Below, one piece after another: positions 25,359 through 34,391 of a stretch of 64,000 nucleotides of DNA; the first letter of the stretch is position 1; each line of letters opens with the position of its first letter. The stretch covers positions 803,980 through 867,979 of the forward strand of contig NZ_LN884299.1 in the NCBI RefSeq assembly GCF_001403875.1. Direction: 5' to 3'. The stretch is from Paenibacillus ihumii (GTDB lineage: Bacteria > Bacillota > Bacilli > Paenibacillales > Paenibacillaceae). The notes under the pieces were generated by a model, which was given only the letters and a program-made list of their open reading frames with translations, searched no databases and was not told the origin of the DNA. Made by a program: the position numbers and the translations under genes.

Positions 25359-26594
25359 TCACTGCTCCATACTTTTAACATTATCCTTTGCAACATGGGA
25401 GGAGCGGCGTAATGTCATCATCCAGAGAAGCACGCAGGCAATGCCTGCGATCATGGCAATAGACGCCCAGAAGAGCTCGAAGTGCCCTCGCGTGTTCCAG
25501 AAATCCAAAATCTTAAGCCCGACAAAGCTCCCCAGTCCCTCACCAATTGCCGTAGAGAGGCCAAGGAAGCTAAAGTAGGTCATTCGCTGATCCGACTTAG
25601 CCAGATTGGATACGATCGTATCCACAGATGGAGTAAAGATCATCTCAGCCAACGTAAACAGGATGACCGTTCCAAAAAGCACATAAAAAGACGGATATGC
25701 CGTGGCACTAAGAAACGAGAGGCCAAACAGCATATAGGCAAATAAAAGAAGGGTATTCTCCTTGCCTGCAGGCAGGTGCTTCTTGATTAAGGAGCTGACA
25801 ACCATTTGAAAGGCAATAATTAACACCGCATTCAATACGTAGAGCAGCCCCATCTTGTTCTCCATGCCATAACGAAGCGAGACGAAGTAAGGCAGCGCCA
25901 TGAATAGCTGCGCATAACAAAACCAGCCTACTGCATTGAAGAAAAGGAATTGGACATACTTCCGATCCGTCAGAACGGTCTTATAGCGCTTGAAGAAACT
26001 AAATCCCGCTGCTTGGGATTCGGATATGTCCACTTTTCGAAACAGAAATAAAATAATGATCCCGGTGAAGACGTAGAATGCCCCTGTGATCTGGAAGACA
26101 TGATCCTGATACCCATTCGTTAGCAGATAAGTTCCAAAGAGCGGTCCAAAAACGGCGGAGATGTTGACGAATACATTCAAGGTGGAGAAATACTGCAAGG
26201 CATTCCCATCCCGGCTGCCAAGCGTTGACAAAACGGACTTGCCCGCAAGCCCGTTCGCCGATTGACCAAGGCCAATCAGACATAGGCATAACAGCAATAA
26301 GGGGTAGGAGTTGACAAAGCCGATCAATAAAAAGGAGAAGCCGGCAAAAAACACACCGGTTATAATAATTGTCTTCGGCTGTATGCCATCTAGAAACGGC
26401 CCTAGAAAAAAACGCCCGCTCCTGAGCGCCGCAATAAACACAAAAGCCGCGATCGCTACTTGGTCTACTGTGTAATCCTTCTGTGTCAGCAGGATCGCGA
26501 AGATAGGCAATGTAGAGAAATACCCAAAATGAATGATCAAGTAATCGATGCAAATCACAAACACCGAATACGGTATTTTAAATAACTTGCCCAT
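25359..26594 (-). CDS. MFS transporter
   Basis: This 411-residue protein has about twelve hydrophobic segments and the loop RSGRFFLGPFLDGIQPK after helix 2. ATG 26594 follows AGAGGTGG; a longer frame to 26630 lacks a site. It lies between the oxygenase and the aminotransferase in a biosynthetic operon, so export of the product (and self-protection) is the likely job, as with the BacE exporter of bacilysin clusters. Confidence 0.88.
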   Translation of the reverse strand: MGKLFKIPYSVFVICIDYLIIHFGYFSTLPIFAILLTQKDYTVDQVAIAAFVFIAALRSGRFFLGPFLDGIQPKTIIITGVFFAGFSFLLIGFVNSYPLLLLCLCLIGLGQSANGLAGKSVLSTLGSRDGNALQYFSTLNVFVNISAVFGPLFGTYLLTNGYQDHVFQITGAFYVFTGIIILFLFRKVDISESQAAGFSFFKRYKTVLTDRKYVQFLFFNAVGWFCYAQLFMALPYFVSLRYGMENKMGLLYVLNAVLIIAFQMVVSSLIKKHLPAGKENTLLLFAYMLFGLSFLSATAYPSFYVLFGTVILFTLAEMIFTPSVDTIVSNLAKSDQRMTYFSFLGLSTAIGEGLGSFVGLKILDFWNTRGHFELFWASIAMIAGIACVLLWMMTLRRSSHVAKDNVKSMEQ

Positions 26595-26681
26595 ACGTGG
26601 ATTCCACCTCTGTTCGTTAGAGAACTGCACAGGGAGACATAGTCCGATATGGACCCATCTCCCTGCGTACCAGACTTGTAA

Positions 26682-27953
26682 TTATTGTAGGATCGCACCA
26701 AAATAGCTTGCCTTGTGATCACGTGCTCTGCTTGATACATACTGCCTGCAATGCATTCTTCTTCCGAATTTGTTCTCTCCGATCGGGATGCGGTATTCAT
26801 CGTCCGTTAATCTTCCTCTGCCGTGGGTTACATTGGTTTGCTTGCCATAGGACGAGTTAGGAATGAACAGCAAATCACTAGAAGTCAGCAAGAAATGATA
26901 GGTTGGCATCGTTCGCAGCAATCCTAAAAATGTATCAAACAATCGTTCATCCTCTTCCGAGCTTCCAACATAAATCATGCGGCTCTCTGCACCGTTCAGG
27001 CATGTAGACAAAATGTCCCCATTGTCGTCCACACTTATAATCTGATTGATTTCCCCCACATAGCCGGATATCTCTCCATCCGCGGGGCCTGCAATATGGG
27101 CGATTGGCATTTTGCTTAAGGCCCACATCTGCTCTTTGCTAAAGCCATTGCTCTCAAGATGCTCTTGAAGGAGCTTTGGCGTTCCAATATGCGTTTTGGT
27201 GCTTTTATTTAATATTCCCTTCAGCAGCAGAGCATCCACTCTTGTGAACTTGCGGCTCGTCATTTCCGAGACGATCTGAGCTACCGGTCTCTTCAGACGC
27301 TCGGAAACCACGGACAAGCTGGAATTGAACTTCGCGAGCCTGATCTGGATGTCCTCTTCATTTTCCAGTTCGGTATACACGGTAGCATCACTATGCTGAT
27401 AGAACTCGCCTCCGCCCGTGCTCGCTCCCGTATCGCGCAGCTTCTCATCTTCAAAGCTGACAGGTGTAATAAAATGAAATCTATTATTGCCTCCGTGCTC
27501 GGAAGGATGCAGCACACTCTCGTGGTTGAACAGTGCGGCAAACAGCCACGATATCCATTCGGCGTAAAAAAATTGCTTCATTCTATCGTTTTCATTACCG
27601 CCATAGTTAAACCCTGTCCGGTTTTCGGCAGGAAGCAGCGAATTCAGAGGATCAAACGGTGTATTTCTGATAAAGAGAGGCGGGATATTGTCTCCGGAGT
27701 TCGCTCTTTTAATCATCATGATGAGCTTCTCTGCATGGGGATCTCTACCTTTGCTAGCATGCTCCAATAGTTCATAAACCATGCTTTCTGCAAAAGAGTA
27801 CACCTTCGTCTCATCGCAGGTATAAGGGTTCAGTTCTTTCAATCCGGCATCGATGTATTGCTTGATCTTATGGCTAATGTCATCCGGTAAATAAATCTCT
27901 TCAAATTCTTGTGTGCTCACTCTGGAAGGCTCCATTCTCTTCGTGATATTCAT
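26682..27953 (-). CDS. Fe(II)/2-oxoglutarate-dependent oxygenase, clavaminate-synthase-like
   Basis: This 423-residue protein has the iron facial triad of the TauD/clavaminate synthase fold: GEFYQHSDATVYTE (His-x-Asp) and a distal VTHGRGRL His, followed by an Arg-rich 2-oxoglutarate segment (GRRMHCRQYVSSR). Relatives such as VioC and OrfP hydroxylate free amino acids at the beta or gamma carbon. AGGAGG precedes ATG 27953, and the gap to the dioxygenase gene is 45 bp. It is at the centre of the operon with two ATP-grasp ligases; the substrate is unknown. Confidence 0.85.
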   Translation of the reverse strand: MNITKRMEPSRVSTQEFEEIYLPDDISHKIKQYIDAGLKELNPYTCDETKVYSFAESMVYELLEHASKGRDPHAEKLIMMIKRANSGDNIPPLFIRNTPFDPLNSLLPAENRTGFNYGGNENDRMKQFFYAEWISWLFAALFNHESVLHPSEHGGNNRFHFITPVSFEDEKLRDTGASTGGGEFYQHSDATVYTELENEEDIQIRLAKFNSSLSVVSERLKRPVAQIVSEMTSRKFTRVDALLLKGILNKSTKTHIGTPKLLQEHLESNGFSKEQMWALSKMPIAHIAGPADGEISGYVGEINQIISVDDNGDILSTCLNGAESRMIYVGSSEEDERLFDTFLGLLRTMPTYHFLLTSSDLLFIPNSSYGKQTNVTHGRGRLTDDEYRIPIGENKFGRRMHCRQYVSSRARDHKASYFGAILQ

Positions 27954-27998
27954 AAATGGCCTCCTATTATATAATAAATAATTAAATAATCATGGACG

Positions 27999-28544
27999 CT
28001 ACAGCCTGCCGAACCTGCTTGTAAATGTACTGTGCACCACTTTGGGATCATTCTCTTCGGCTTCATCAAAGACTTGAAATTGGCTGATTCCGGGGAAATA
28101 AAAGTGGAGTGCAAGAGACACGCCGTGAACTGAATTCCGAATCTTGTGAAGACCCAGATCGTTATTGATGTAAGAGATATCTCCGGCTTCAATTATTCTT
28201 GATTGGACATGCCGGAGCTTGTTGGAGGGCTCCAAGGTGTATACCAGCTCTTCAAATCTGCCGCTAATGCAGCGCAGGATGCAATCTGACTGGGAGTGAT
28301 CGTGAATGGCTGACTCTTGGCCCTCCCTCCAGCACATAAGAATAATTTCAAATTTCTCACATGTAAAAACTAAATTCCTACCATAAGATGATGCGTGGAA
28401 ATGTCGATAAGGCTCGACGTCTCTTTCCGAAATTTCCGCTGTTCGGATCATTTCGCAGCTGTCCTCGAATGAAGGGGAGTTCAAAAGCAAATGAATCAGC
28501 TTTTGGATATTCGAGGTCACTGCTGGCTTCACATTAGTAGGCAT
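27999..28544 (-). CDS. Cysteine dioxygenase-like cupin
   Basis: This 181-residue protein aligns by motif with type I cysteine dioxygenases: YGRNLVF, then CWREGQESAIHDHSQSDCILRCISG with the His-x-His iron ligands, and LGLHKIRN with the third His. The Cys of CDO's Cys-Tyr crosslink may be the SDCIL Cys. CDO oxidises L-cysteine to cysteine sulfinate, and here it may supply a sulfinyl or sulfonyl building block. GGAGGAG precedes the start. Confidence 0.85.
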   Translation of the reverse strand: MPTNVKPAVTSNIQKLIHLLLNSPSFEDSCEMIRTAEISERDVEPYRHFHASSYGRNLVFTCEKFEIILMCWREGQESAIHDHSQSDCILRCISGRFEELVYTLEPSNKLRHVQSRIIEAGDISYINNDLGLHKIRNSVHGVSLALHFYFPGISQFQVFDEAEENDPKVVHSTFTSRFGRL

Positions 28545-28572
28545 ATACTCCTCCTATTTCCTTTTTCGTTGT

Positions 28573-28589
28573 CGTTCCTGCCAGGAACG
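28573..28589. promoter_or_regulatory. Perfect palindrome upstream of the cysteine dioxygenase-like gene
   Basis: CGTTCCTG, one base, CAGGAACG, 29 bp before the cupin gene's start. It could be an operator or a short RNA hairpin for the second half of the operon. Confidence 0.5.
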
Positions 28590-28686
28590 TTGACACACCG
28601 TAACCCACCTTCAGAAATTCCTATTTAATTCCTTAAATATGTTTAAATATCATATCGGCCAAAATATTCCTCAATAAGGAACGATA

Positions 28687-28717
28687 AACCTCCTCAATTT
28701 CATAACTTGAGGAGGTT
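28687..28717. terminator. Intra-operon hairpin, possible attenuator
   Basis: AACCTCCTCAA and TTGAGGAGGTT form a perfect 11-bp stem between the second ATP-grasp gene and the cupin gene. The following T-run in the leftward direction is short (TTTATCG), so partial read-through is likely. Confidence 0.6.
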
Positions 28718-28753
28718 ATCTGCGGTGCGCCAGTTGTAGAACCCCAGTCTTGC

Positions 28754-29986
28754 TCACTTAATGATACATTTCACTTTTTCCAGTGCGGCCTCCGCCAATT
28801 CGATGGCCTGAGTCGTATCTTCACCGCTTGTTACGACATAAGCCAAGCGTGTGTCGTAGAATTTGCCGGGAGGCAGAGCTACCGTGCTTCCAGCTTCCTT
28901 CTCCACACCAAATTCCACAACACCCGGCATTTGAAGAACCTCTTTAATGCCCTCCCACCCTTCAACCTGGCCTTCCCTGTCAGCGATCAGATACCGGATA
29001 CAGGCTCCACCCATTTTGGTGCTCGCCAAGGAGATATCCTCTCCCATGACGGCCAGGATATTGGCTCGTACAATATCAATCCCCGTGGCTAGCGGAACCA
29101 AGTGCGTATTGATAAAGTCGCCGCCAAGCCGGCCGTTCACTTCAACAATCTTGCAGCCTGCAGGAGTAATCTTGATCTCCGTATGGAAGGCGCAGTAGTC
29201 CAGCCCTAATGCCGCTACACTATCCTTTGTCAGCTGCATCAGCTCTTCCTTCAGATCCGCAGGCAATCTTGCGGGAAAGGCATGCTGGTATTCGCCGAAA
29301 TAACTGTCTACCCATTTCTCCGTAATGCCAGCTATATACACTTCGCCATGCGAGACAATGCCTTCGACACTAACCTCCTGTCCTTCCATGAACTCCTCCA
29401 TAAGGAATTCATCTGAATAAAAAGAGTACATGGTATCTAAATCCGGCCGGACGACTGCCGTCATCTGATGGTAGGTATCTTCTAATTGTGAAGGATCCTC
29501 CACCTTGAAGATCCCTTTGCTTGATGAAGCTCCCACCGGTTTTAATATGACGGGGAAGTCCATCTTAGAAGCCGCCTGCTGCGCATCCTCCAAGCAGGTA
29601 ATCTTATGGAATCTTGGATGGGCAACTCCCCGCTCTTTTAGCGATTCACGCATTCTTCTCTTGTTCCTTGCCTTCTCCGCTGAATCCACAGTGCTGCCGC
29701 ACAGATTGAATGCATTCGCAATAATGGCTACAGGCATGACATCCCTGTCCCAAAAGGTAATTACGCCGTGAAACGGGAATTCTTTATATGCCTTCCGTAA
29801 TACATCAAGAACTTCGTCTGTATTGTAGGGGTCTGCATGAAAAAATTGATCGACATACGGCTTTGCGAATTCAGGCAGCTCCGTACCTACCACCAATACG
29901 TTATAGCCTAGATCCTTCGCAGTCTGAAGCGTGCTAATTTTATTTCTTTGGGCGGTATTAACGAATAAAAGACTCCGATTTTGCAT
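28754..29986 (-). CDS. ATP-grasp ligase 2
   Basis: This 410-residue protein has the ATP-grasp fold: FPVILKPVGASSSKGIFKVED (phosphate-binding Lys), EFMEGQEVSVEGIV, and the metal-binding KIVEVNGRLGGDFIN. The N-terminal part (LLFVNTAQRNKISTLQTAKDLGYNVLVVG) is a PreATP-grasp domain. ATG 29986 has AGGAG seven bases upstream, and it overlaps ligase 1 by 29 bases. Family members (BacD/L-amino-acid ligases) make acyl-phosphates of amino acids and join them to amines, so this should form a peptide or amide bond. Confidence 0.88.
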   Translation of the reverse strand: MQNRSLLFVNTAQRNKISTLQTAKDLGYNVLVVGTELPEFAKPYVDQFFHADPYNTDEVLDVLRKAYKEFPFHGVITFWDRDVMPVAIIANAFNLCGSTVDSAEKARNKRRMRESLKERGVAHPRFHKITCLEDAQQAASKMDFPVILKPVGASSSKGIFKVEDPSQLEDTYHQMTAVVRPDLDTMYSFYSDEFLMEEFMEGQEVSVEGIVSHGEVYIAGITEKWVDSYFGEYQHAFPARLPADLKEELMQLTKDSVAALGLDYCAFHTEIKITPAGCKIVEVNGRLGGDFINTHLVPLATGIDIVRANILAVMGEDISLASTKMGGACIRYLIADREGQVEGWEGIKEVLQMPGVVEFGVEKEAGSTVALPPGKFYDTRLAYVVTSGEDTTQAIELAEAALEKVKCIIK

Positions 29987-31238
29987 AATCCGACTCCTTG
30001 CCATATTCAGTTGCTTCTTCTAGAACAAATGTAACTTGTTTTAATACGTCCTCTATTCTATGATTCAAGTCTTTATGGCTTTGTGCCGTTACAATGAAAT
30101 AGCCCACACGATCCCAAGAGGAGCGTAAAGGTGCAATGGTGTCTCCAGGTTTTACTGTGAGGTTGAATGCAATAATGTCCGGCTGCTGCAACGTTTCCAG
30201 ACCTTGGATTTCTTTGAGGACACCAGGATGGGGCGTGAAGAATCGTATGGCGCTCACCCGGGTAGGATGGTTCTGAATTTGCGGCGTTTCTCCGCATAGA
30301 AGATTGCAAAACTCATTATAGAAGTTAAATTGATAGGATTCGCTGATCAGATCCACAATGCAATCGCCCGGTGTTCTGCCGGCACATTCTATAATATAGG
30401 GGCTTCCATTATCAATTTTCCATTCAGAATGAAGCGTTCCATCCTGTACGCTCAATGCCCGGATAAAATTTTCTTTATGCTGAATAAGACTATCCTGAAG
30501 GGCCGGATCCAGATCCCCAGGAGCAACATGCTGTAATTCTATGAAATTCTCTCCGGTCGTTTTCACCGTAATGTTATGAAAAATGGGATGGCCGCCCTGA
30601 ACGAAAGATTCTATGCTTACCTCAAATCCCTCTATGTATTCTTCAGCAATATATTCCTTGGGGATTTGTCTTGTAGACACAATACGCCTACCATCCTCTT
30701 GGGCTGACGTTGTATATTCCCATGCATCCGGGATGTCTTCCCTTCTTTCGATCTTGCTGATTCCCAAACTGGCTTGTCTATTGGCCGGCTTGAAAATAAC
30801 GGGTTTATCAAGGACGAATTCCTGCAAATCCTTCAGGGATTCTATTTTCTTAAAACGGGGATGTGGTATATTGTATTCAGCGCAGATTTCTCTAAGCAGC
30901 GCCTTATGAGTAAGACATCGGGCCGCCTTCTCTCCGAGTCCAGGCAATCCGAGCATTTCCGCAATCGTCGCGGAAGCCCTGACCGCATAATCACGCGCTG
31001 GAATCACAGCACTGAACTTCAGACGTGCATCCAATTCTCTGACAATATCCTTAAATGCCTCCGAATGCATATACTCTGTAAGAATGACTTCCTTCATAAT
31101 CGGGTACTCATACTGCGCAACACGGTTGTTCCTATATAACTCCTCTTCCTCAAGCACATAAAAATTTAGATCGTCCCGGTGGGCCAGTGCTTCAATTAAT
31201 TGTCGCGGAAAACCTACGGTAAGGATATTTTTGATCAA
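29958..31238 (-). CDS. ATP-grasp ligase 1
   Basis: This 426-residue protein starts at TTG 31238, eight bases after GGAGG. ATP-grasp motifs: KPVIFKPANRQASLGISKIE, EYIEGFEVSIESFVQGG and the metal-binding PYIIECAGRTPGDCI. The protein is a paralogue of ligase 2 with low visible identity, so the two probably use different substrates. It is the first gene of the leftward operon, behind an AT-rich control region with a 7-9-7 inverted repeat. Confidence 0.86.
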   Translation of the reverse strand: MIKNILTVGFPRQLIEALAHRDDLNFYVLEEEELYRNNRVAQYEYPIMKEVILTEYMHSEAFKDIVRELDARLKFSAVIPARDYAVRASATIAEMLGLPGLGEKAARCLTHKALLREICAEYNIPHPRFKKIESLKDLQEFVLDKPVIFKPANRQASLGISKIERREDIPDAWEYTTSAQEDGRRIVSTRQIPKEYIAEEYIEGFEVSIESFVQGGHPIFHNITVKTTGENFIELQHVAPGDLDPALQDSLIQHKENFIRALSVQDGTLHSEWKIDNGSPYIIECAGRTPGDCIVDLISESYQFNFYNEFCNLLCGETPQIQNHPTRVSAIRFFTPHPGVLKEIQGLETLQQPDIIAFNLTVKPGDTIAPLRSSWDRVGYFIVTAQSHKDLNHRIEDVLKQVTFVLEEATEYGKESDYAKSESFIR

Positions 31239-31309
31239 TCCGTATACCTCCCTACATAAGTGGCCTAACTACTTTGCATTCTTATGATTTCATTATTGCG
31301 GTTAAACTC

Positions 31310-31332
31310 TTACCATTAAAATATTATGGTAA
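31310..31332. promoter_or_regulatory. Inverted repeat upstream of the ATP-grasp operon
   Basis: TTACCAT, nine bases, ATGGTAA, 72-94 bp before the operon's first codon. It is a candidate operator in the AT-rich 31239-31536 gap. That gap has no gene I can support. Confidence 0.5.
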
Positions 31333-31536
31333 TAATTATTCTTAATTACTTTATTATCCTAATAATACAACAATATCATAATGGATGTACATCATTTATT
31401 TTGTCGATAATTGTCAAAACAAGCTCGTATTTCGATCCCCACAGCTTCTGCTTCATGAACGCAAACATCGTGCTCTACAGGCATCCCCCCATGACAGTAG
31501 AGCAATATTTCTGCGAAGGAGATAAATATAAAATAA

Positions 31537-31553
31537 CCCGCTCAACGAGCGGG
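31537..31553 (-). terminator. Terminator of the selD-mnmH operon
   Basis: CCCGCTC, three bases, GAGCGGG. Leftward it is followed by TTATTTTATATTT. Confidence 0.75.
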
Positions 31554-31570
31554 CTATAAGTATGCAGCAG

Positions 31571-32602
31571 TTAGAATCGGTTAGCTAGGAAATCCTTCAC
31601 TCCTTGCACCGCTTCTATCACAGTATTCGCTTCAATTATCTTTTTTTCTTGCTGATATTGCTTCATAGCATATTCATAACGCGGATCGTAATAGTACTCC
31701 AATAGCAGCCTGACTGCCTCCTCGAACTGATCCGTCTCCAAGTTCATCGTGATCTCTTTGGCTATTGGCGTATGAATGCGCTCCTTGATTAGATTATATC
31801 CTTGAATCAATTCCGGCTTGTGTTCCTGTGGCTTGTAATCCGCCACGATCTGACGGACACGTTCCTCCAGCGGCAATTGAATGAATAGCTGCATGGCCTG
31901 TTCCTTCTTGCTTATGAGAAAATCCGGAAGCACCACTTTGCCGATCCGCTTGCTCTCACCTTCCATTAGCACATATGGCGATTGTTGCAGCTCAAGCAGA
32001 TCCGTGACGAGAAGCGAATCAAACGTTTTCTGATTGTTTGCCTTTATACCAACATGTCCGAATACGGAGCCGCGATGTCCGGCCATGCCTTCCAGGTCAA
32101 GCACCGGATACCCTTCGTGTTTCAGCTGTCTTAGGATAGCCGTTTTGCCAGTGCCCGTATTCCCCAATAGAACGACAGGTCGTGGTTTAAGATCAAACTG
32201 TTCGAGCGTCTCCACAACCCATCTTCGGTAGGTGCGAAAACCTCCTGTTAGCCGGTAAACCTTGATGCCCATTAACGCTAATACCGTCGCCGTTGTTCGG
32301 CTGCGCATACCGCCACGCCAACAGAAAACAGCCTTGGTCCCTTGAATTTGCTCGAACTGTTTAATAAAAGCGGGAAGCTTGGCCGAGAACAACTCCAGCC
32401 CTCTGTCCATTGCGGCTTTCACGCTGACCTGCTTGTAGATGGTGCCAATCTCCGCCCGCTCTGCATCGTCAAAAAATGGAATATTCAGGCTCCCTGGAAT
32501 AGTCGCATCGTTGAACTCAGAGGGTGAACGTACATCAATCGTTACAATTTCTCTATTGTGTCTTAGCGCTAGTAGCTCATCTATGTTCATGTCCTGAAAC
32601 AA
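31571..32602 (-). CDS. mnmH: tRNA 2-selenouridine synthase
   Basis: This 343-residue protein has a rhodanese domain (IVTIDVRSPSEFNDATIPGSLNIPF, active Cys in AVFCWRGGMRSRT) followed by a P-loop domain (VVLLGNTGTGKTAIL, LDLEGMAGHRGSVFG). This is the MnmH/SelU plan, which converts 2-thiouridine in tRNA wobble positions to 2-selenouridine using selenophosphate. TTG 32602 has AAGGAG nine bases upstream. It lies 33 bp after selD, which provides selenophosphate. Confidence 0.95.
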   Translation of the reverse strand: MFQDMNIDELLALRHNREIVTIDVRSPSEFNDATIPGSLNIPFFDDAERAEIGTIYKQVSVKAAMDRGLELFSAKLPAFIKQFEQIQGTKAVFCWRGGMRSRTTATVLALMGIKVYRLTGGFRTYRRWVVETLEQFDLKPRPVVLLGNTGTGKTAILRQLKHEGYPVLDLEGMAGHRGSVFGHVGIKANNQKTFDSLLVTDLLELQQSPYVLMEGESKRIGKVVLPDFLISKKEQAMQLFIQLPLEERVRQIVADYKPQEHKPELIQGYNLIKERIHTPIAKEITMNLETDQFEEAVRLLLEYYYDPRYEYAMKQYQQEKKIIEANTVIEAVQGVKDFLANRF

Positions 32603-32635
32603 AACAATCGTCTCCTTACCATCCTGATTCCCCGC

Positions 32636-33682
32636 TTAAAGCACAACGATGCGCCCAGGGTGATCGATTGTCGTTTCCCCAATGATGCCCGCTTCCACTC
32701 CCGATTGTTTGAGGCTGCTGAGCAGTTCCTCCGCTTGATCGCCGGCAACCGAGATCAGAAGGCCTCCCGAGGTTACGGCATCACACAAAATCCATTGCCC
32801 GATCTCATCCAACGACTCCGGAAATGTGATGGAATCCCGAACATGAGCATAATTGTTCTTCGTTCCCCCTGGAACAAAGCCTTCTTCCGCAAGCTCCCTG
32901 ACTCTTGGAAGAACAGGCACGCTCGACGCGGAGATCTTTATCCCAACACCGCTGCCTTTAGCCATTTCAAGTGCGTGGCCCAGAAGACCGAAGCCTGTGA
33001 CATCCGTGCAGGCATGTACGTTGAAGGGCTCCATTTTTTCCGCAGCCGTCTTATTAAGAGTTGCCATCACCTCGGTCACACGTCCCACTTCTGCTTCTGA
33101 CAGCTTGTCCTTCTTGATGGCCGTGGTCATAATTCCTACCCCGATTGGCTTGGTCAAAATCAGCTTATCCCCCGGAAGAGCTCCTGCATTCGTGCGCACC
33201 TTGTCCGGGTGAATAAGGCCTGTTACGGCAAGTCCGAACTTAGGCTCATTATCGTCGATGGAGTGGCCGCCTACCAGCGTGACCCCTGCCTCCTTCATCT
33301 TGTCTCCCGCCCCGCGCAAAATATCTGCGAGTACCTGCTTATCCAGCGTCCGTATCGGAAATGCCACAATGTTGAGTGCGGTGAGCGGTTTGCCGCCCAT
33401 GGCATAAATGTCGCTAATCGCGTTAGCCGCTGCAACTTGGCCGAAGGAATAAGGATCATCCACAATCGGCGTGAAAAAATCGACGGTTTGCACAAGTGCA
33501 AGCTCATCGTTAAGTTTATACACTCCAGCATCATCACTCGTATCTGTCCCAACCAGAAGATTCGGGTCCGGTGTAATTGAAGGCAAGGACCGCAATACTT
33601 GCGACAAGTCCCCAGGGCCGATTTTACATCCGCAACCTCCCTTAGTGGAATAAGACGTTAGCTTAACCTTATCCGTGTTCAT
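32636..33682 (-). CDS. selD: Selenide, water dikinase (selenophosphate synthetase)
   Basis: This 348-residue protein has the active-site GGCGCK near residue 17, with Cys rather than selenocysteine in the catalytic position, GTDTSDDAGVY, VDFFTPIVDDPYSFGQVAAANAISDIYAMGG, and GGHSIDD. It makes selenophosphate from selenide and ATP. With mnmH next to it and no selA/selB/selC here, the local use of selenium is tRNA modification. Confidence 0.96.
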   Translation of the reverse strand: MNTDKVKLTSYSTKGGCGCKIGPGDLSQVLRSLPSITPDPNLLVGTDTSDDAGVYKLNDELALVQTVDFFTPIVDDPYSFGQVAAANAISDIYAMGGKPLTALNIVAFPIRTLDKQVLADILRGAGDKMKEAGVTLVGGHSIDDNEPKFGLAVTGLIHPDKVRTNAGALPGDKLILTKPIGVGIMTTAIKKDKLSEAEVGRVTEVMATLNKTAAEKMEPFNVHACTDVTGFGLLGHALEMAKGSGVGIKISASSVPVLPRVRELAEEGFVPGGTKNNYAHVRDSITFPESLDEIGQWILCDAVTSGGLLISVAGDQAEELLSSLKQSGVEAGIIGETTIDHPGRIVVL

Positions 33683-33867
33683 AGGCTTGGATCCCTTCTA
33701 TATAGAGTGTTTGCATTTTACAATAAACCGGCTTTTGTTAAATCGTCCTACATAATTAGGATAAACCATTCATTTTACAAAATCTATTTTTGAGCCGTGA
33801 ATCGGTCAAGAAAAGCGATACAGCAGTTGACCGACAGCTATTCTATGCCAGCTTGAACCCCCGCAAG

Positions 33868-34356
33868 CTACTTCAGACTGGCCAGCTTCTCCAGAAAGTC
33901 TGCCACAATTTCCAAAGATGGCCCGTCGAAGCTCGCCAACAGTTCCATTGCCTTCTGATCCTTCTCCTGGTGAAACAGCCGATGCAGTTCGGCCAATTCG
34001 GCGCCAAGCGGAGTCACGGAGAAATAAATTTCCTTCAGGTTGTCTGGCAGCTGGGTTTTCCGAATCAAACCCTGCTCCAGCAATTTACGGGTAATTTTGG
34101 AGACGGCGCCTTTCGTTAAGCCCATTTCGCGGGCGATATCGATTCCTATAATGCCGTCATGCATATAGATGACGTCCAGAACATGCAGGCTGGAGATGGA
34201 TAGGCGGGGCACCAGCTTTTTCAGCCGATGGTCGGCGACGCGCTCCGTCAGCCAAAGCCGGTCTTGATCCTCGTCGCTTTCACTGATGAGGATCCGGTAT
34301 ATTGATTTTTCAATGCGGTTTTTGAGCTGAAGCAAATCATCATTTATATCTGGCAT
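33868..34356 (-). CDS. MarR family regulator
   Basis: This 162-residue protein has a MarR winged helix (LSISSLHVLDVIYMHDGIIGIDIAREMGLTKGAVSKITRKLLEQGLIRK, then LPDNLKEIYFSVTPLG). It diverges from a nitroreductase gene, and two GTTTCC-GGAAAC palindromes lie between them, so it likely represses both. No ligand can be named. Confidence 0.92.
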   Translation of the reverse strand: MPDINDDLLQLKNRIEKSIYRILISESDEDQDRLWLTERVADHRLKKLVPRLSISSLHVLDVIYMHDGIIGIDIAREMGLTKGAVSKITRKLLEQGLIRKTQLPDNLKEIYFSVTPLGAELAELHRLFHQEKDQKAMELLASFDGPSLEIVADFLEKLASLK

Positions 34357-34391
34357 AAGGCAAGCCTACCTTTTTTTCTCTCCATTATACC

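Noticed and set aside
31326..31559. 77-codon rightward ORF in the AT-rich gap
   Set aside because: It starts inside the inverted repeat, has no ribosome site and overlaps the mnmH terminator.
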